A stretch of 64,000 nucleotides of DNA from Syntrophotaleaceae bacterium (GCA_041390365.1 JAWKQB010000002.1:372001-436000); one strand, 5' to 3'; numbered from the stretch's first letter, positions 31,961 through 41,685 are shown. Notes: generated by a model from the letters alone, not told the origin. Numbers and translations are program-made.

Positions 31961-34639
31961 ATGACCGAACAGCAGTCGCCACGGCTTTTTCTCATCGATG
32001 GGTCTTCCTACATCTATCGCGCCTACTACGCCATTCGGCAGCTTTCCAATTCCCGGGGGCAGGCCACTAATGCCGTGTTCGGTTTCACCAACATGCTGTT
32101 GAAGGTCATGCGGGAGGAACGGCCGGATCACCTGGCGGTGGTATTCGACGCCAAGGGGCCTTCATTCCGCAAGGAGCTCTACCCGGAGTACAAGGCGAAC
32201 CGTGCCGCCATGCCCGAGGACCTGCGCCCCCAGATACCCCTGATCAAGCAGGTGGTCCGGGCCTTCAATCTGCCGGCGCTGGAGCTGACCGGGTACGAAG
32301 CGGACGATATCATCGCGACCCTGGCCCGGCGTTTTGCGGCAAAGGGGATGGAGGTCACGGTCGTCACCGGAGACAAGGACCTGATGCAGATTGTGGATGA
32401 CCGCATCGGCCTGCTCGATACGATGAAGGACCAGCGGACCGGACTGGCCGAGGTGGCCGAGCGGTTCGGGGGCTCTCCCGACAAAGTGGTGGAGGTTCAG
32501 GCTCTGGCAGGGGACAGCTCCGACAACGTGCCCGGGATACCGGGGATCGGCGAAAAGACCGCCCGGGAGCTGATCCTGCAATTCGGAACGGTGGAGAACC
32601 TGCTGGCCAACATCGATCAGGTGTCGGGGAAAAAACGCCAGGAAAACCTGCGGCAGTTCCGTGAACAGGCGTTGCTCTCAAAGCAATTGGTGCGGCTGGT
32701 GGACGATTTGCCGCTGGACATCGATTACGACAGTTTCACCATCGGCGAACCGGAACGTCCCGCTCTGACCGCTCTGTTCAAGGAACTGGAGTTTCACAAG
32801 CTGCTGCAGGAATTTTCCTGTGACGAACGGGCCAACGGCGACGGCTACCGGGCGGTGCTGAGCGAAGGGCAGCTCGACGAGCTGATCCAGGCACTGGAAA
32901 GGGCAGGCCGTTTCGCCTTCGATACCGAAACCACCTGCCTGCTCGCCTCCCGGGCCGACCTGGTCGGCCTGTCCTTTGCCGTCCAGGCCGGCGAAGGCTG
33001 GTACCTGCCCCTCGGTCACCGCTACCTGGGAGCTCCCGAACAGCTCGACCGTGGGCTGGCTTTAAAAAAGCTGAAGCCCCTGATGGCCGATCCGAAGCTG
33101 GTCAAGATCGCCCAGAACGCCAAATACGATCTGCTGGTCCTGCGCCGTGCGGGGGTGGAGGTGAAGGGCCTGGTGTGCGACACCATGCTCGCCTCCTACC
33201 TGGGCAACCCGGCGGCCAAGTCCCATGGCCTCGACAGCCTGGCCGCCGACCTGCTCGGCTACCGGACCATCACCTATGCCGAGGTGGCCGGCAACGGTAA
33301 AAATCAGGTCTGTTTCGAAGAGGTCGAGGTGGAAAAGGCCACTGTCTATGCCGCCGAGGATGCCGATATCACCCTGCGGCTGGCCGCCAAGCTGGAACCG
33401 TTGCTGGACGAGACCGGCCAGCGCAAGCTGTTTGACGAGGTGGAAATGCCGCTGGTGGAGGTGCTGACCGATATGGAGTGGACCGGCGTGCGCATCGACA
33501 GCGCTTTGCTGAACGAGCTGTCCCGCTCCCTGGAAAGCCGGATGGTCGAGCTGGAGGCGGACATACACGACCTGGCCGGGAGACCTTTCAATGTCTGTTC
33601 GCCGCGGCAGCTGGGCGAGGTGCTGTTCGAGCATCTCAAGCTGGCCCGGGGCAAGAAAACCAAGACCGGCTGGTCCACGGATGTCGAAGTGCTCACCAAG
33701 CTGGCCGAGGACCACCCGATCGCGGCCCGGGTCCTGGATCACCGCTCCCTGGCCAAGCTCAAGAGCACCTATTGCGATGCCCTCCCCCGTTTGGTGCATC
33801 CGCAGACGGGTCGGATCCACACCTCCTTCAACCAGACCGTCACCGCCACCGGCCGGTTGTCCTCGAGCGAGCCGAATCTGCAGAACATTCCGATCCGCAA
33901 TGAGGAAGGGCGCAGGATCCGGGAAGCCTTCATCCCCGCCGAGGGCAGCCGTTTGCTGGCCGCGGATTATTCCCAGGTGGAACTGCGCATCCTGGCGCAC
34001 CTGGCCGATGAGCCGGTGCTCAAGGAGAGCTTCGCCCACGGCGAGGACATCCACGCCCGCACCGCCAGCGAAATTTTCGGCGTCTTTCTGGAGCTGGTGA
34101 CGCCGGAGATGCGCCGCCGGGCGAAGACGATCAATTTCGGCGTTCTTTACGGCATGAGCGCCTTCGGCCTGGCCAAGGCCCTCGACATCGGCCGCGCCGA
34201 AGCACAGGATTATATCGACAGCTACTTTTCCCGCTATCCCCGGGTGCTTGAATTCATCGAAAGGAAAAAGGACGAGGCGCGCCGGGATCTTTACGTGACG
34301 ACCCTCCTCGGGCGGCGCTGTGCGGTTCCGGAGATCGCCAGCAAGAACGGTGCGGTGCGCGGTTTCGCCGAACGGAATGCGGTCAATTATCCCATTCAGG
34401 GATCGGCGGCAGATATCATCAAGGTGGCCATGGTCCGTATCCACCGACGTCTCGCCGAGGAAAAACTGGAGGCCCGCATGGTGCTGCAGGTCCATGACGA
34501 ACTGGTGTTCGATGTGCCCGAAGCCGAACTCCAGGTGGTCGAAAGCCTGGTTCGGAAGGAGATGGAAGGGGCGGCCGAAATGTCCGTGCCGCTGGTGGTC
34601 GACATCGGTATCGGCGATAATTGGAGTGAGGCGCATTAA
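31961..34639 (+). CDS. polA: DNA polymerase I
   Basis: An 892-residue protein with all three PolA modules. The 5'-3' exonuclease spans about 1-290 (LFLIDGSSYIYRAYYAI; VVTGDKDLMQIV). The 3'-5' exonuclease is active-looking, with D321xE323 in FDTET, NAKYD and the YAAEDAD motif, unlike species where it is degenerate. The polymerase has DYSQVELR (D669), RRRAKTINFGVLYG and LQVHDELVFD (D846). It fills gaps and removes RNA primers. The start has AAGGAAATT upstream. The gene is divergent from lon and ends at 9-bp repeats that may also act as its transcript end. Confidence 0.97.
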   Translation: MTEQQSPRLFLIDGSSYIYRAYYAIRQLSNSRGQATNAVFGFTNMLLKVMREERPDHLAVVFDAKGPSFRKELYPEYKANRAAMPEDLRPQIPLIKQVVRAFNLPALELTGYEADDIIATLARRFAAKGMEVTVVTGDKDLMQIVDDRIGLLDTMKDQRTGLAEVAERFGGSPDKVVEVQALAGDSSDNVPGIPGIGEKTARELILQFGTVENLLANIDQVSGKKRQENLRQFREQALLSKQLVRLVDDLPLDIDYDSFTIGEPERPALTALFKELEFHKLLQEFSCDERANGDGYRAVLSEGQLDELIQALERAGRFAFDTETTCLLASRADLVGLSFAVQAGEGWYLPLGHRYLGAPEQLDRGLALKKLKPLMADPKLVKIAQNAKYDLLVLRRAGVEVKGLVCDTMLASYLGNPAAKSHGLDSLAADLLGYRTITYAEVAGNGKNQVCFEEVEVEKATVYAAEDADITLRLAAKLEPLLDETGQRKLFDEVEMPLVEVLTDMEWTGVRIDSALLNELSRSLESRMVELEADIHDLAGRPFNVCSPRQLGEVLFEHLKLARGKKTKTGWSTDVEVLTKLAEDHPIAARVLDHRSLAKLKSTYCDALPRLVHPQTGRIHTSFNQTVTATGRLSSSEPNLQNIPIRNEEGRRIREAFIPAEGSRLLAADYSQVELRILAHLADEPVLKESFAHGEDIHARTASEIFGVFLELVTPEMRRRAKTINFGVLYGMSAFGLAKALDIGRAEAQDYIDSYFSRYPRVLEFIERKKDEARRDLYVTTLLGRRCAVPEIASKNGAVRGFAERNAVNYPIQGSAADIIKVAMVRIHRRLAEEKLEARMVLQVHDELVFDVPEAELQVVESLVRKEMEGAAEMSVPLVVDIGIGDNWSEAH

Positions 34640-34651
34640 GTGTAAACGGCA

Positions 34652-34739
34652 AGGGACTCAAAGGACATCAGGGACAAGAGGGATGAAAAAGCGGTCTATT
34701 TGAGTCCTTGCCGTCCTTGAGGTCCTCCCCGTCCTTTTT
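34652..34739. repeat. two inverted arrays of degenerate 9-bp units after polA
   Basis: Four units (AGGGACTCA, AAGGACATC, AGGGACAAG, AGGGATGAA) at 34652-34687 are followed by four units in opposite sense (GTCCTTGCC, GTCCTTGAG, GTCCTCCCC, GTCCTTTTT) at 34704-34739. The GGAC cores can pair as an imperfect foldback ending in a T-run. Confidence 0.75.
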
Positions 34740-34758
34740 TACAAAGAGCCCCGCACCC

Positions 34759-37700
34759 ATGCTGAAAATTCGCGGCAAATATCTCCTGATCGCCCTGGCA
34801 CTCCTGCTGCCGCTGCTGCTCGCGGGCCTTTTTTTGAGCCCGGAGCGGCTGCTTGACGACTGGCTTCGTCCCCGTCTGGCCGCCCTGGCCGCCGATAAGC
34901 TTTCCGCCGAGGTTTCCATCGGCCGCCTGGCATGGCAGGATGGAGAGGTGCTGGTCAGCGACATCACTCTGGAGGCGCCCAAGCGTTATCAGGTGACCCT
35001 TCCCGAGGTCCGGATCAAATTGACCCTGTCCGGACTGCTGCAGGGTCATATCTCCTCCCTCGAAGCCGTTCATCCCCATCTCTTGCTGGTACATTCCCCC
35101 GACGGGGGCGGGGCGGGTCTTCCTGCCCGTGCGCCGGTATCCTTCGGTCGCCTGGCCATTCAGGGCGGGAGCATGACCTATCGCCTGTCTGAAAAAGATT
35201 ATGCGGTCAGGGAGATCGATTTCCTGGCGACGGGCGGCGAAACCTACGAGCTGACCCTCGCAGCCATGCCGGGTGGCGACGAAGCCTTTCCGGTGCGACT
35301 GACGGGACAGGCCGAATGGACGGATGGGCTTGCCTTGTCCCTGGAAAGCTTTCGCTGGGACGGTCGGGAACTCCTTGCCGGTCCCATGGATTTCACCCTT
35401 CCCTCGGGGGCCGGTGCGGCGGGAGGCGGGCGCCTGCGTCTGGCCCGACTCGACCGGCCGTCCCTGGACAGGCTTTTTGCCGGACTGTCTTTAAAAACCG
35501 GAATCCCGGAGGGGTGGAATTTCATTCTGCAGAACCTGGATCTGCGTTTTTCACTGGCAGGGAACACGCTATCACTGGGGGTACAGGTGTCTTCAGGAGG
35601 GATTGCCCAGGGGGACCTTCACCTGCCTTTTGATGCCCTGAATCTGGAATTGTCCGGAACCGGAAGCGAATGGACGGGAACCTTGAGAGGCCTGCTGGCC
35701 CAGAGCAATCCTTTTGAAGCGGCCTTCACCGTGCGGTCGGAAATGCTGGAAGGGCAGTTTCGGGCCAGTTCGGAAGATCCCGGGCGTTTGAAATCGCTGT
35801 TGATGGGCGGCGAGGCACCGAGGCTGGCGGGCGGACTGAGAATGGAGGGGCGGGTCTCCGGCCCGCTCGACGACCCAATCCTGAAGCTGCAGGTGACGGG
35901 ATTTCCGGTCGGAAACGGCAGTCGGAAATTTCTGTTCGACCTGGCCCCCTTGCGCATTCAAGGTGCGATGGCGCGGGAAAAGGACGGATGGCGGGGGAAG
36001 GCCGATCTTGAGTTGGCCGATAGTCCACTGGCCGAAGTCGAAGGGGATTTGCAGACGGTTCTTGCCACCTTTCGGCCGACCTCCTGGCAAAAACTGCGTC
36101 CTCTGCTCGGTCCAGGCCTGCGAGATCTGCTGCAGCAGGGCCAGGACATCGAAGGACGTCTGCGGATGACCAGACATTCTCTCTCCGGCTGGTCCGGGTC
36201 CGCCCGGCTTGGGGCCAGGCGTCTGCAGTTTTCTGACAGCATTCTTGCAGGACCGACGGTCGACCTTGACTTCGCCATCGAAAAGGATCATTGGGCGGGC
36301 AGCCTGTCCCTGCGGGGGAAAAAGCTGAGCTTCGGCAACCTGGACCTGGAGGGGTGGGCTGCCGGCAGCCGCTGGCGTCTGGACAAATCCCGCCTGCTTA
36401 TCTCCGATACCGCCGTCGACGGTAATTTGACCGGGTATGGAGGTCTTTCGGCCCGGTTTTCTCTGAAGGGATCGGGAACCCGGCAGGCCGGGAATTGGCA
36501 CATGGATCTGGATCGCTTGTCGCTGGCCGGTATCGAATTCTTTGCCGCAGACGGCCTGGCGGGCCTGGCCGGCGGATATTTTTCCGGCAGCGGGACCGTC
36601 GATGCCAAACCAGGCGCGCCTCTCCGTCTGGCCCTGAGAGGGGATCTGGGCGCCGCCGAGGGTTTGTGGGGACGTTATTATGCCGATTTGGCGGCCATCC
36701 CTGCCCGCCTGGCCGTCAATCTCACAACCGATCCCGCAAAGCAGCGCCTGGAACTCGAACATCTGCGCCTGGCCATGCCGGAGATGCTCCTGCTGCAAGG
36801 CACCGGAACCATCGCCCGCGACAGCCTGAATCTTTCCGGGGAGCTGGAACTGCCCGATCTGGCCGGCCCCGTAGCCGAACATTTGAAAGAGATTCTCGGG
36901 GACAGCCATTCTCTTTTGAGGGAAGCCCGAATCGGGGGCAGCTTGAGGATGAATCTGGCGGTGGCAGACGAGGGTCGACAACGGCGCCTGCGGGGGGAGG
37001 TTTTTCCCCATGAAGTTGCTTTTCAGGCCCCCGGGTCCGCAGTTGCATTGGCTGGACTGACCGGCAATCTGCCCTTCGAATTCACCTTCGGCGCTTCGGA
37101 ACGGACAGCAAAGGGGGGCGAACGGGTGGGCAGCCTGAAGTACCAGGTCTTGCAATGGGGTCCCGTATCCATGTCCGCCGATGCCGTACCGATTGTGTCG
37201 GCACCGGACCGGTTCACCTTTCCCAAACCGCTGGTACTGCAGTTGGCCGGAGGCCGAATGGCTATCGACCGTCTGGAGTTCGGCCGGGACCGGTCCGGAT
37301 TCGGATTTGACGGACTGTTCACCATTGCCGGTGTCGATCTGGAAACACTTAGCCAGGAGACGGATCTGCCCCTCATGGCAGGGAGTATCGATGGAGACCT
37401 CGGTCATATCCGCTACTCCGACGGCGTCCTGCAGTCGGAAGGGGAGGCGCGTATCCGGGTCTTCGGGGGCGGGATCAATGTCCGCAACATCCGCATCGAC
37501 GCTTCTTCCCTGGCCTACCTGCAGATCTTCGCAAATGTCGATTTTTCCGGGATCGATCTTAACCAGGTCACCAAGACCCTTTCCTTCGGCGTAATGAACG
37601 GTATTGTCGACGGCCACATTCATGATCTGCGACTGTTCGGCGCCACTCCCGCCCGATTCAGCGCCCGCATCGAGAGCCGGGACGAAGGAAAGCGCAACAT

Positions 37701-38016
37701 CAGCGTCAAGGCCCTCAACAACCTAGCGATCCTCAGCCAGGGGGGGCTTTCCGCCGCCCTGTCCCGGGGCATTTACCGTTTCATCGATTTTTACCGGTAC
37801 AGCAGGATCGGCATCGTCTGTGAGCTGGAAAAAGACGTTTTTTACCTGCGCGGCACGGCGCGCCCGGAATCCGACCAGTATCTGGTTTTCGGAGGTTTTC
37901 TGCCGCCGAAGATCGATATTCTCGCTCCCCCGGCCGCCGTCTCCTTTAGCGAAATGCTGAAAAGGCTGCAGCGCATCGAACGCACGGAGAGACGGCAGGA
38001 GTCCGGGAACGATTGA
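34759..38016 (+). CDS. YdbH-like intermembrane lipid-transport protein (AsmA/TamB superfamily)
   Basis: Start ATG 34759 gives 1085 residues. It has one N-terminal membrane helix (KYLLIALALLLPLLLAGLFL) and then a very long periplasmic beta-rich rod of AsmA/DUF748 type (repeated short strands such as SLSGWSGSARLGARRLQFSD). The C-terminal part matches YdbH: FGGGINVRNIRIDASSLAYLQIFANVDFSGIDL, VDGHIHDLRLFG, FLPPKIDILAPPA. In E. coli YdbH, YnbE and YdbL work together to move phospholipids to the outer membrane. A YdbL-family gene follows 122 bases later. The RBS is weak (AAAGAG). Confidence 0.85.
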   Translation: MLKIRGKYLLIALALLLPLLLAGLFLSPERLLDDWLRPRLAALAADKLSAEVSIGRLAWQDGEVLVSDITLEAPKRYQVTLPEVRIKLTLSGLLQGHISSLEAVHPHLLLVHSPDGGGAGLPARAPVSFGRLAIQGGSMTYRLSEKDYAVREIDFLATGGETYELTLAAMPGGDEAFPVRLTGQAEWTDGLALSLESFRWDGRELLAGPMDFTLPSGAGAAGGGRLRLARLDRPSLDRLFAGLSLKTGIPEGWNFILQNLDLRFSLAGNTLSLGVQVSSGGIAQGDLHLPFDALNLELSGTGSEWTGTLRGLLAQSNPFEAAFTVRSEMLEGQFRASSEDPGRLKSLLMGGEAPRLAGGLRMEGRVSGPLDDPILKLQVTGFPVGNGSRKFLFDLAPLRIQGAMAREKDGWRGKADLELADSPLAEVEGDLQTVLATFRPTSWQKLRPLLGPGLRDLLQQGQDIEGRLRMTRHSLSGWSGSARLGARRLQFSDSILAGPTVDLDFAIEKDHWAGSLSLRGKKLSFGNLDLEGWAAGSRWRLDKSRLLISDTAVDGNLTGYGGLSARFSLKGSGTRQAGNWHMDLDRLSLAGIEFFAADGLAGLAGGYFSGSGTVDAKPGAPLRLALRGDLGAAEGLWGRYYADLAAIPARLAVNLTTDPAKQRLELEHLRLAMPEMLLLQGTGTIARDSLNLSGELELPDLAGPVAEHLKEILGDSHSLLREARIGGSLRMNLAVADEGRQRRLRGEVFPHEVAFQAPGSAVALAGLTGNLPFEFTFGASERTAKGGERVGSLKYQVLQWGPVSMSADAVPIVSAPDRFTFPKPLVLQLAGGRMAIDRLEFGRDRSGFGFDGLFTIAGVDLETLSQETDLPLMAGSIDGDLGHIRYSDGVLQSEGEARIRVFGGGINVRNIRIDASSLAYLQIFANVDFSGIDLNQVTKTLSFGVMNGIVDGHIHDLRLFGATPARFSARIESRDEGKRNISVKALNNLAILSQGGLSAALSRGIYRFIDFYRYSRIGIVCELEKDVFYLRGTARPESDQYLVFGGFLPPKIDILAPPAAVSFSEMLKRLQRIERTERRQESGND

Positions 38017-38138
38017 TTTTGACAAGGGAGAAAGTGTATAGTTGCAGCAGTCTTAAGAGCTGAATTTAAAGGTTTCTTTTCGATACAGCTCAACTAAACC
38101 TGCCTGCTGAAAAATTGTCCCGCAAGGAGGGAAACGGA

Positions 38139-38723
38139 ATGAAAAAGCTGAACTGGTTATTGTCATTGACCATGGTTGCGGTCCTTCTGTCCTGCGTTAC
38201 CATCAATATCTATTTCCCGGCCGAAGAGGTGCGCAACGCCGCCGATCGGATCGTCAACGAGGTCTGGGGCGAGGGCAACGGAAAGCCCGCCCCCGAACAG
38301 GAACCGGCCGCCGAATCAAAGCCCTCCGCCTGGCTGAAGGGCCTGTTCGGTCCCGCAGCGGCCTGGGCGGCACAGGATATCAACGTCAGCACCCCCGAAA
38401 TCCGGGCCATCAAACAGGCGATGAAGGACCGCACCGACAAGCTGCGCCCCTATCTGCAGGCGGGGAACATCGGTATCGGTGCCGACGGCCTGCTGGCGAT
38501 CCGCGATACCGCCGGTCTCGACCTGCGTTCCCGTGGGGCGTTGCAGCGGCTGGTGACCGAGGAGAACAACGACCGGCTGCGGCTGTACCGGGAAATCGCG
38601 CGTGCCAATGATTTTCCTGACAAGGCCGATGAAGTCCAGTCCATCTTCGCCGATTCCTGGCGTCAGCAGGCGGCGGAGGGCTGGTATCTGCAGAGCAAGG
38701 ACGGAAGCTGGCGGCATAAATAG
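38139..38723 (+). CDS. YdbL-family (DUF1318) lipoprotein with YnbE-like N-terminus
   Basis: ATG 38139 has GGAGGG upstream; 194 residues. A lipobox (VLLSC, Cys19) is followed by VTINIYFPAEEVRNAADRIV, which resembles the beta-strand part of the small lipoprotein YnbE (TINMNV in E. coli). A Pro/Glu-rich linker leads to the DUF1318 domain (STPEIRAIKQAMKDRTDKLRPY, NIGIGADGLLAIRD, RLVTEENNDRLRLYREIARAN). In E. coli YnbE and YdbL are separate genes after ydbH; here both seem joined in one protein. It lies downstream of the YdbH-like gene and likely forms the same envelope lipid bridge. Confidence 0.82.
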   Translation: MKKLNWLLSLTMVAVLLSCVTINIYFPAEEVRNAADRIVNEVWGEGNGKPAPEQEPAAESKPSAWLKGLFGPAAAWAAQDINVSTPEIRAIKQAMKDRTDKLRPYLQAGNIGIGADGLLAIRDTAGLDLRSRGALQRLVTEENNDRLRLYREIARANDFPDKADEVQSIFADSWRQQAAEGWYLQSKDGSWRHK

Positions 38724-38781
38724 CCGAACTGCTTCCTGCCGGATCAGAGCCGGGTTTTCACAGCAAAGGGAGCGTTGAAAC

Positions 38782-39288
38782 ATGCCTAAGTCCCACCGGC
38801 TTCCGGGCAACGAGCGGGGCGCGGCCCTCATGATCCTGCTGGTGATGGTCATGATCATGGGTCTTTCCGCAGGGATTGCCGGAACCACTTGGACCAACGT
38901 CATGCAGCGGGCCCGTGAAGAAGAGATGCTGTTCCGCGGTGACCAGTACCGGCGGGCCATCGGCAGTTACTACTCTGCCGGTACCACTGCGGGAAACTAC
39001 CCCCTGCAGGTGGAGGAACTGCTCAAGGATCCCCGCTATCCCGGAACGGTTCGCCACCTGCGCCGGCTCTACCCGGATCCGATCACCGGGGACGCGTGGG
39101 AGCTGGTGAAGGATTCGGCCGGACGGATCCTCGGAGTGCGTGGGGCGAGCGGGGACAAACCGCTCAAGACAAAAGATTTTCCGGAAGAGTATGAGCAGTT
39201 CGAAAATGCCAAAACCTACAGGGACTGGGTATTTCTGTTCGAGCCCCAGGACCGGTCGGCTGCCCCGGCAGGGGCTGAAGCGTCGTGA
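38782..39288 (+). CDS. pseudopilin-like single-pass membrane protein
   Basis: A 168-residue protein with a short basic start (MPKSHRLPGNERG) followed by one long helix (AALMILLVMVMIMGLSAGIAG), as in type II secretion pseudopilins, although Glu at position 5 of the mature helix is not present. The remainder (EEMLFRGDQYRRAIGSYYSA, LLKDPRYPGTVRHLRRLYPDPITGDAWELV) is the G-family-like C-terminal part. No secretion genes are next to it, so it may be an orphan minor pseudopilin. It is 58 bases after the YdbL-like gene. Confidence 0.75.
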   Translation: MPKSHRLPGNERGAALMILLVMVMIMGLSAGIAGTTWTNVMQRAREEEMLFRGDQYRRAIGSYYSAGTTAGNYPLQVEELLKDPRYPGTVRHLRRLYPDPITGDAWELVKDSAGRILGVRGASGDKPLKTKDFPEEYEQFENAKTYRDWVFLFEPQDRSAAPAGAEAS

Positions 39289-39381
39289 CGACGGCAGTTT
39301 CGCCACTATCACCACTATCAGTGTTCGGCACATGTCTTTCCCATACCTTGGATACCCCTTTGGCAGGTCTGCTCCACTTCA

Positions 39382-39411
39382 TTGACACTGTAACAGGCGC
39401 GATGATAAAGT
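39382..39411 (+). promoter_or_regulatory. probable sigma-70 promoter of mgtE
   Basis: TTGACA (39382-39387) and TAAAGT (39406-39411) are 18 bases apart, about 85 bases before the mgtE start. No M-box-like Mg2+ riboswitch is recognisable in this leader. Confidence 0.5.
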
Positions 39412-39496
39412 GACCCGTTAATCCGGACTGTTCAACGCTGATGGCAAACCGAAACTCCGGGTTTTACCTGCCCCTGTTTCCACCTGGAGGCCCGCC

Positions 39497-40852
39497 ATGG
39501 ATCAAAAGCTGCAAGTGCTTCTCGATACGGTAAGAAAGCTCATCCGCCGCGGCGCCTATCCCAATCTGAACAAGGTCATCGACAAGTCCCATCCCGCCGA
39601 CATCGCCGAACTGTTCACCCATCTTTCCCCCAAAGAGCAGCAGATCCTGTTCAATCTCATCGACGATACCGAAACGGCGGCGAGCGTTCTTTCCGAACTC
39701 GATTACAGCACCGGGGCCCATCTGCTGGAACAGATCAGTCATGAAACGATCACCGAGGTGCTCCAGGAGATGCCCTACGACGATGCGGTGGAAATCATCC
39801 GCAACATGCCGGAGGAGATTGCCGAAGAGATCCTCAGCACCATGCAGGATGAGCACTCCGATGAAATCGAGCAGCTGCTGCAGTATGATGAGGATACAGC
39901 CGGCGGCATCATGTCGACGGAGATCTTCTCCCTGCGGGAGAATACCACCGTCCAGCAGGCCATCGAGGCGCTGCAGAAGGCCAGTGACGTGGAGATGGTT
40001 TTCTATGTCTACGTGACCGATCCCCGCAACCACCTTGTGGGGGTTCTTTCGCTGCGCCAGCTCCTGACCGTCCCGCAGTCGACGCGCCTCAAGGATATCA
40101 TGACCACGGAGGTGATCAGCGTCAGCACCGACAAGGACCAGGAAGAGGTCGCTCACCTGGTGGCCAAATACAACCTCCTGGCCATCCCGGTCGTCGATCA
40201 GTGGAACAAGCTGATGGGTATCATCACTGTCGACGATGTCATCGATGTTCTGCGCGAGGAAGCCACCGAGGATATCTACAAGATGGCCGGGGCCAGCGAA
40301 GAGGAACTGCTGTACGGCTTCAAGTCGATCAAGGTCGCCCGACTGCGCCTGCCCTGGCTGATCACCAATCTTTTCGGCGGCATCATCACCGGGTACCTGA
40401 TGTGGCTGTTCAAGGCTACACTGGAGCAGGTCATCGCCCTGATCTCCTTCATCCCGGTCATCACCGGCATGGGCGGCAATGTCGGTGGTCAGTCCGCCAC
40501 CATCGTGGTCCGCGGGTTCGCTACCGGTCACATCGACTATTCCACCTTGCGCCAGGTCTTTTTCAAGGAACTGCGGGTCGGAGTATTGATGGGTGGAGTC
40601 TGCGGCCTGACTGTGGGACTGGTGGCCGTGATATGGCATCACAACCCCTATCTCGGTCTGGTGGTCGGTCTGGCCATGGTCTGCGCCATGACCGTCGCGG
40701 CAACCATGGGCGCTCTGGTTCCGGCCTTTTTCAAGAAAGTCGGTATCGACCCCGCGATCGCAACCAGCCCCTTTGTCCAGACCGCCAACGACATCACCGG
40801 CATCCTGATCTACTTCGGCACCGCCACCCTGTTTCTGCAGCATCTTAACTGA
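39497..40852 (+). CDS. mgtE: magnesium transporter MgtE
   Basis: A 451-residue channel: N-domain (about 1-130, superhelical: ADIAELFTHLSPKEQQILFNLI, YDDAVEIIRNMP), two CBS domains (about 135-260, including LRQLLTVPQSTRLKDIMT), the plug helix, and five membrane helices with the signatures ITGMGGNVGGQSATIVVRG and FVQTANDITGILIYFG. Mg2+ binding at N-domain/CBS acidic residues closes the pore when cytosolic Mg2+ is high. Length and motifs are typical. It is followed by recO 34 bases later. Confidence 0.95.
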   Translation: MDQKLQVLLDTVRKLIRRGAYPNLNKVIDKSHPADIAELFTHLSPKEQQILFNLIDDTETAASVLSELDYSTGAHLLEQISHETITEVLQEMPYDDAVEIIRNMPEEIAEEILSTMQDEHSDEIEQLLQYDEDTAGGIMSTEIFSLRENTTVQQAIEALQKASDVEMVFYVYVTDPRNHLVGVLSLRQLLTVPQSTRLKDIMTTEVISVSTDKDQEEVAHLVAKYNLLAIPVVDQWNKLMGIITVDDVIDVLREEATEDIYKMAGASEEELLYGFKSIKVARLRLPWLITNLFGGIITGYLMWLFKATLEQVIALISFIPVITGMGGNVGGQSATIVVRGFATGHIDYSTLRQVFFKELRVGVLMGGVCGLTVGLVAVIWHHNPYLGLVVGLAMVCAMTVAATMGALVPAFFKKVGIDPAIATSPFVQTANDITGILIYFGTATLFLQHLN

Positions 40853-40886
40853 GTGGTCGGGCAGGTCCGACTGCCGGACTTAAACC

Positions 40887-41669
40887 ATGAACCTTCATCA
40901 TTCCGAAGCCATCGTTCTGCACCACGTCAATTACGGCGAGGCGGACCGCATCGTGTCCTTTTTGACCCGGGAGCAGGGGCTGCTCAAGGGATTTGCCCGC
41001 GGCGCCCGCAAGAGCCGCAAACGGTTCGGAACATCCCTGGAGCCCTTTTCCCAGGTGCAGATCCACTGGAAAGCGTCGACCCGTGGCTCCCTGGTGTCGC
41101 TGCAGGAGGTGGATCTGTTCGACTTGCGGATTGATCTCCGTCGCGATCCCAAAGCCCTCGCCCTGGCCGCCTACGGTTGCGAACTGGTCGAGGTTCTGCT
41201 GGGGGAAGGGCAGGCCCAGCCGGACGTGTTCGCCCTGCTCAGGTCTTTTCTCGATCATATTGCGGGGGCGGATACGCCCCACGAGGCCCGACTGCTCTTC
41301 GATCTGCGCATGCTCGTGCTGACCGGCTACATTCCCCATCTGCTGCATTGCGCGGACTGCGGCGGGTCTCTTTCCTCGGACCGGGCGGCTTTTGCCGCTG
41401 TCAGGGGAGGCAGCCTCTGTCCGCAATGCAGCGGCCAGGGCGAACCGCTGCAGGTTTCCCCCCTGACCCTGGGAACCCTGGCCCGCTCCCTGCAAACGCC
41501 CATCACCCTTTTCGAAGGTTTCCGCTTCAGCGAGCAGACCCTGCGGGAAGGTTGCGCGGTTCTCCGGTCGGCTCTTCATCCCCATCTTCCCCGCCCTCTC
41601 AAGTCCCTCCGCTTCCTGGACCGAGTGTCGGCCGGGTCCCCGCCTGCCGGGGGTGCAGAGGGAGGTTAG
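40887..41669 (+). CDS. recO: DNA repair protein RecO
   Basis: A 260-residue protein with the N-terminal OB-fold (EAIVLHHVNYGEADRIVSFLTREQGLLKGFARGA) and a C-terminal helical domain with a zinc-site cysteine set (HCADCGG and LCPQCS). RecO loads RecA on SSB-covered gaps together with RecR. The OB-fold and Cys pairs are both intact. It follows mgtE closely; the trailing peptide (SAGSPPAGGAEGG) is low-complexity. Confidence 0.93.
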   Translation: MNLHHSEAIVLHHVNYGEADRIVSFLTREQGLLKGFARGARKSRKRFGTSLEPFSQVQIHWKASTRGSLVSLQEVDLFDLRIDLRRDPKALALAAYGCELVEVLLGEGQAQPDVFALLRSFLDHIAGADTPHEARLLFDLRMLVLTGYIPHLLHCADCGGSLSSDRAAFAAVRGGSLCPQCSGQGEPLQVSPLTLGTLARSLQTPITLFEGFRFSEQTLREGCAVLRSALHPHLPRPLKSLRFLDRVSAGSPPAGGAEGG

Positions 41670-41685
41670 GGCGCCTTGATTTAGG

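Noticed and set aside
38019..38042. TTGACA ... TATAGT as a promoter for the YdbL-like gene
   Set aside because: The two hexamers are only 12 bases apart, too close for sigma-70, and the gene can be read through from ydbH.
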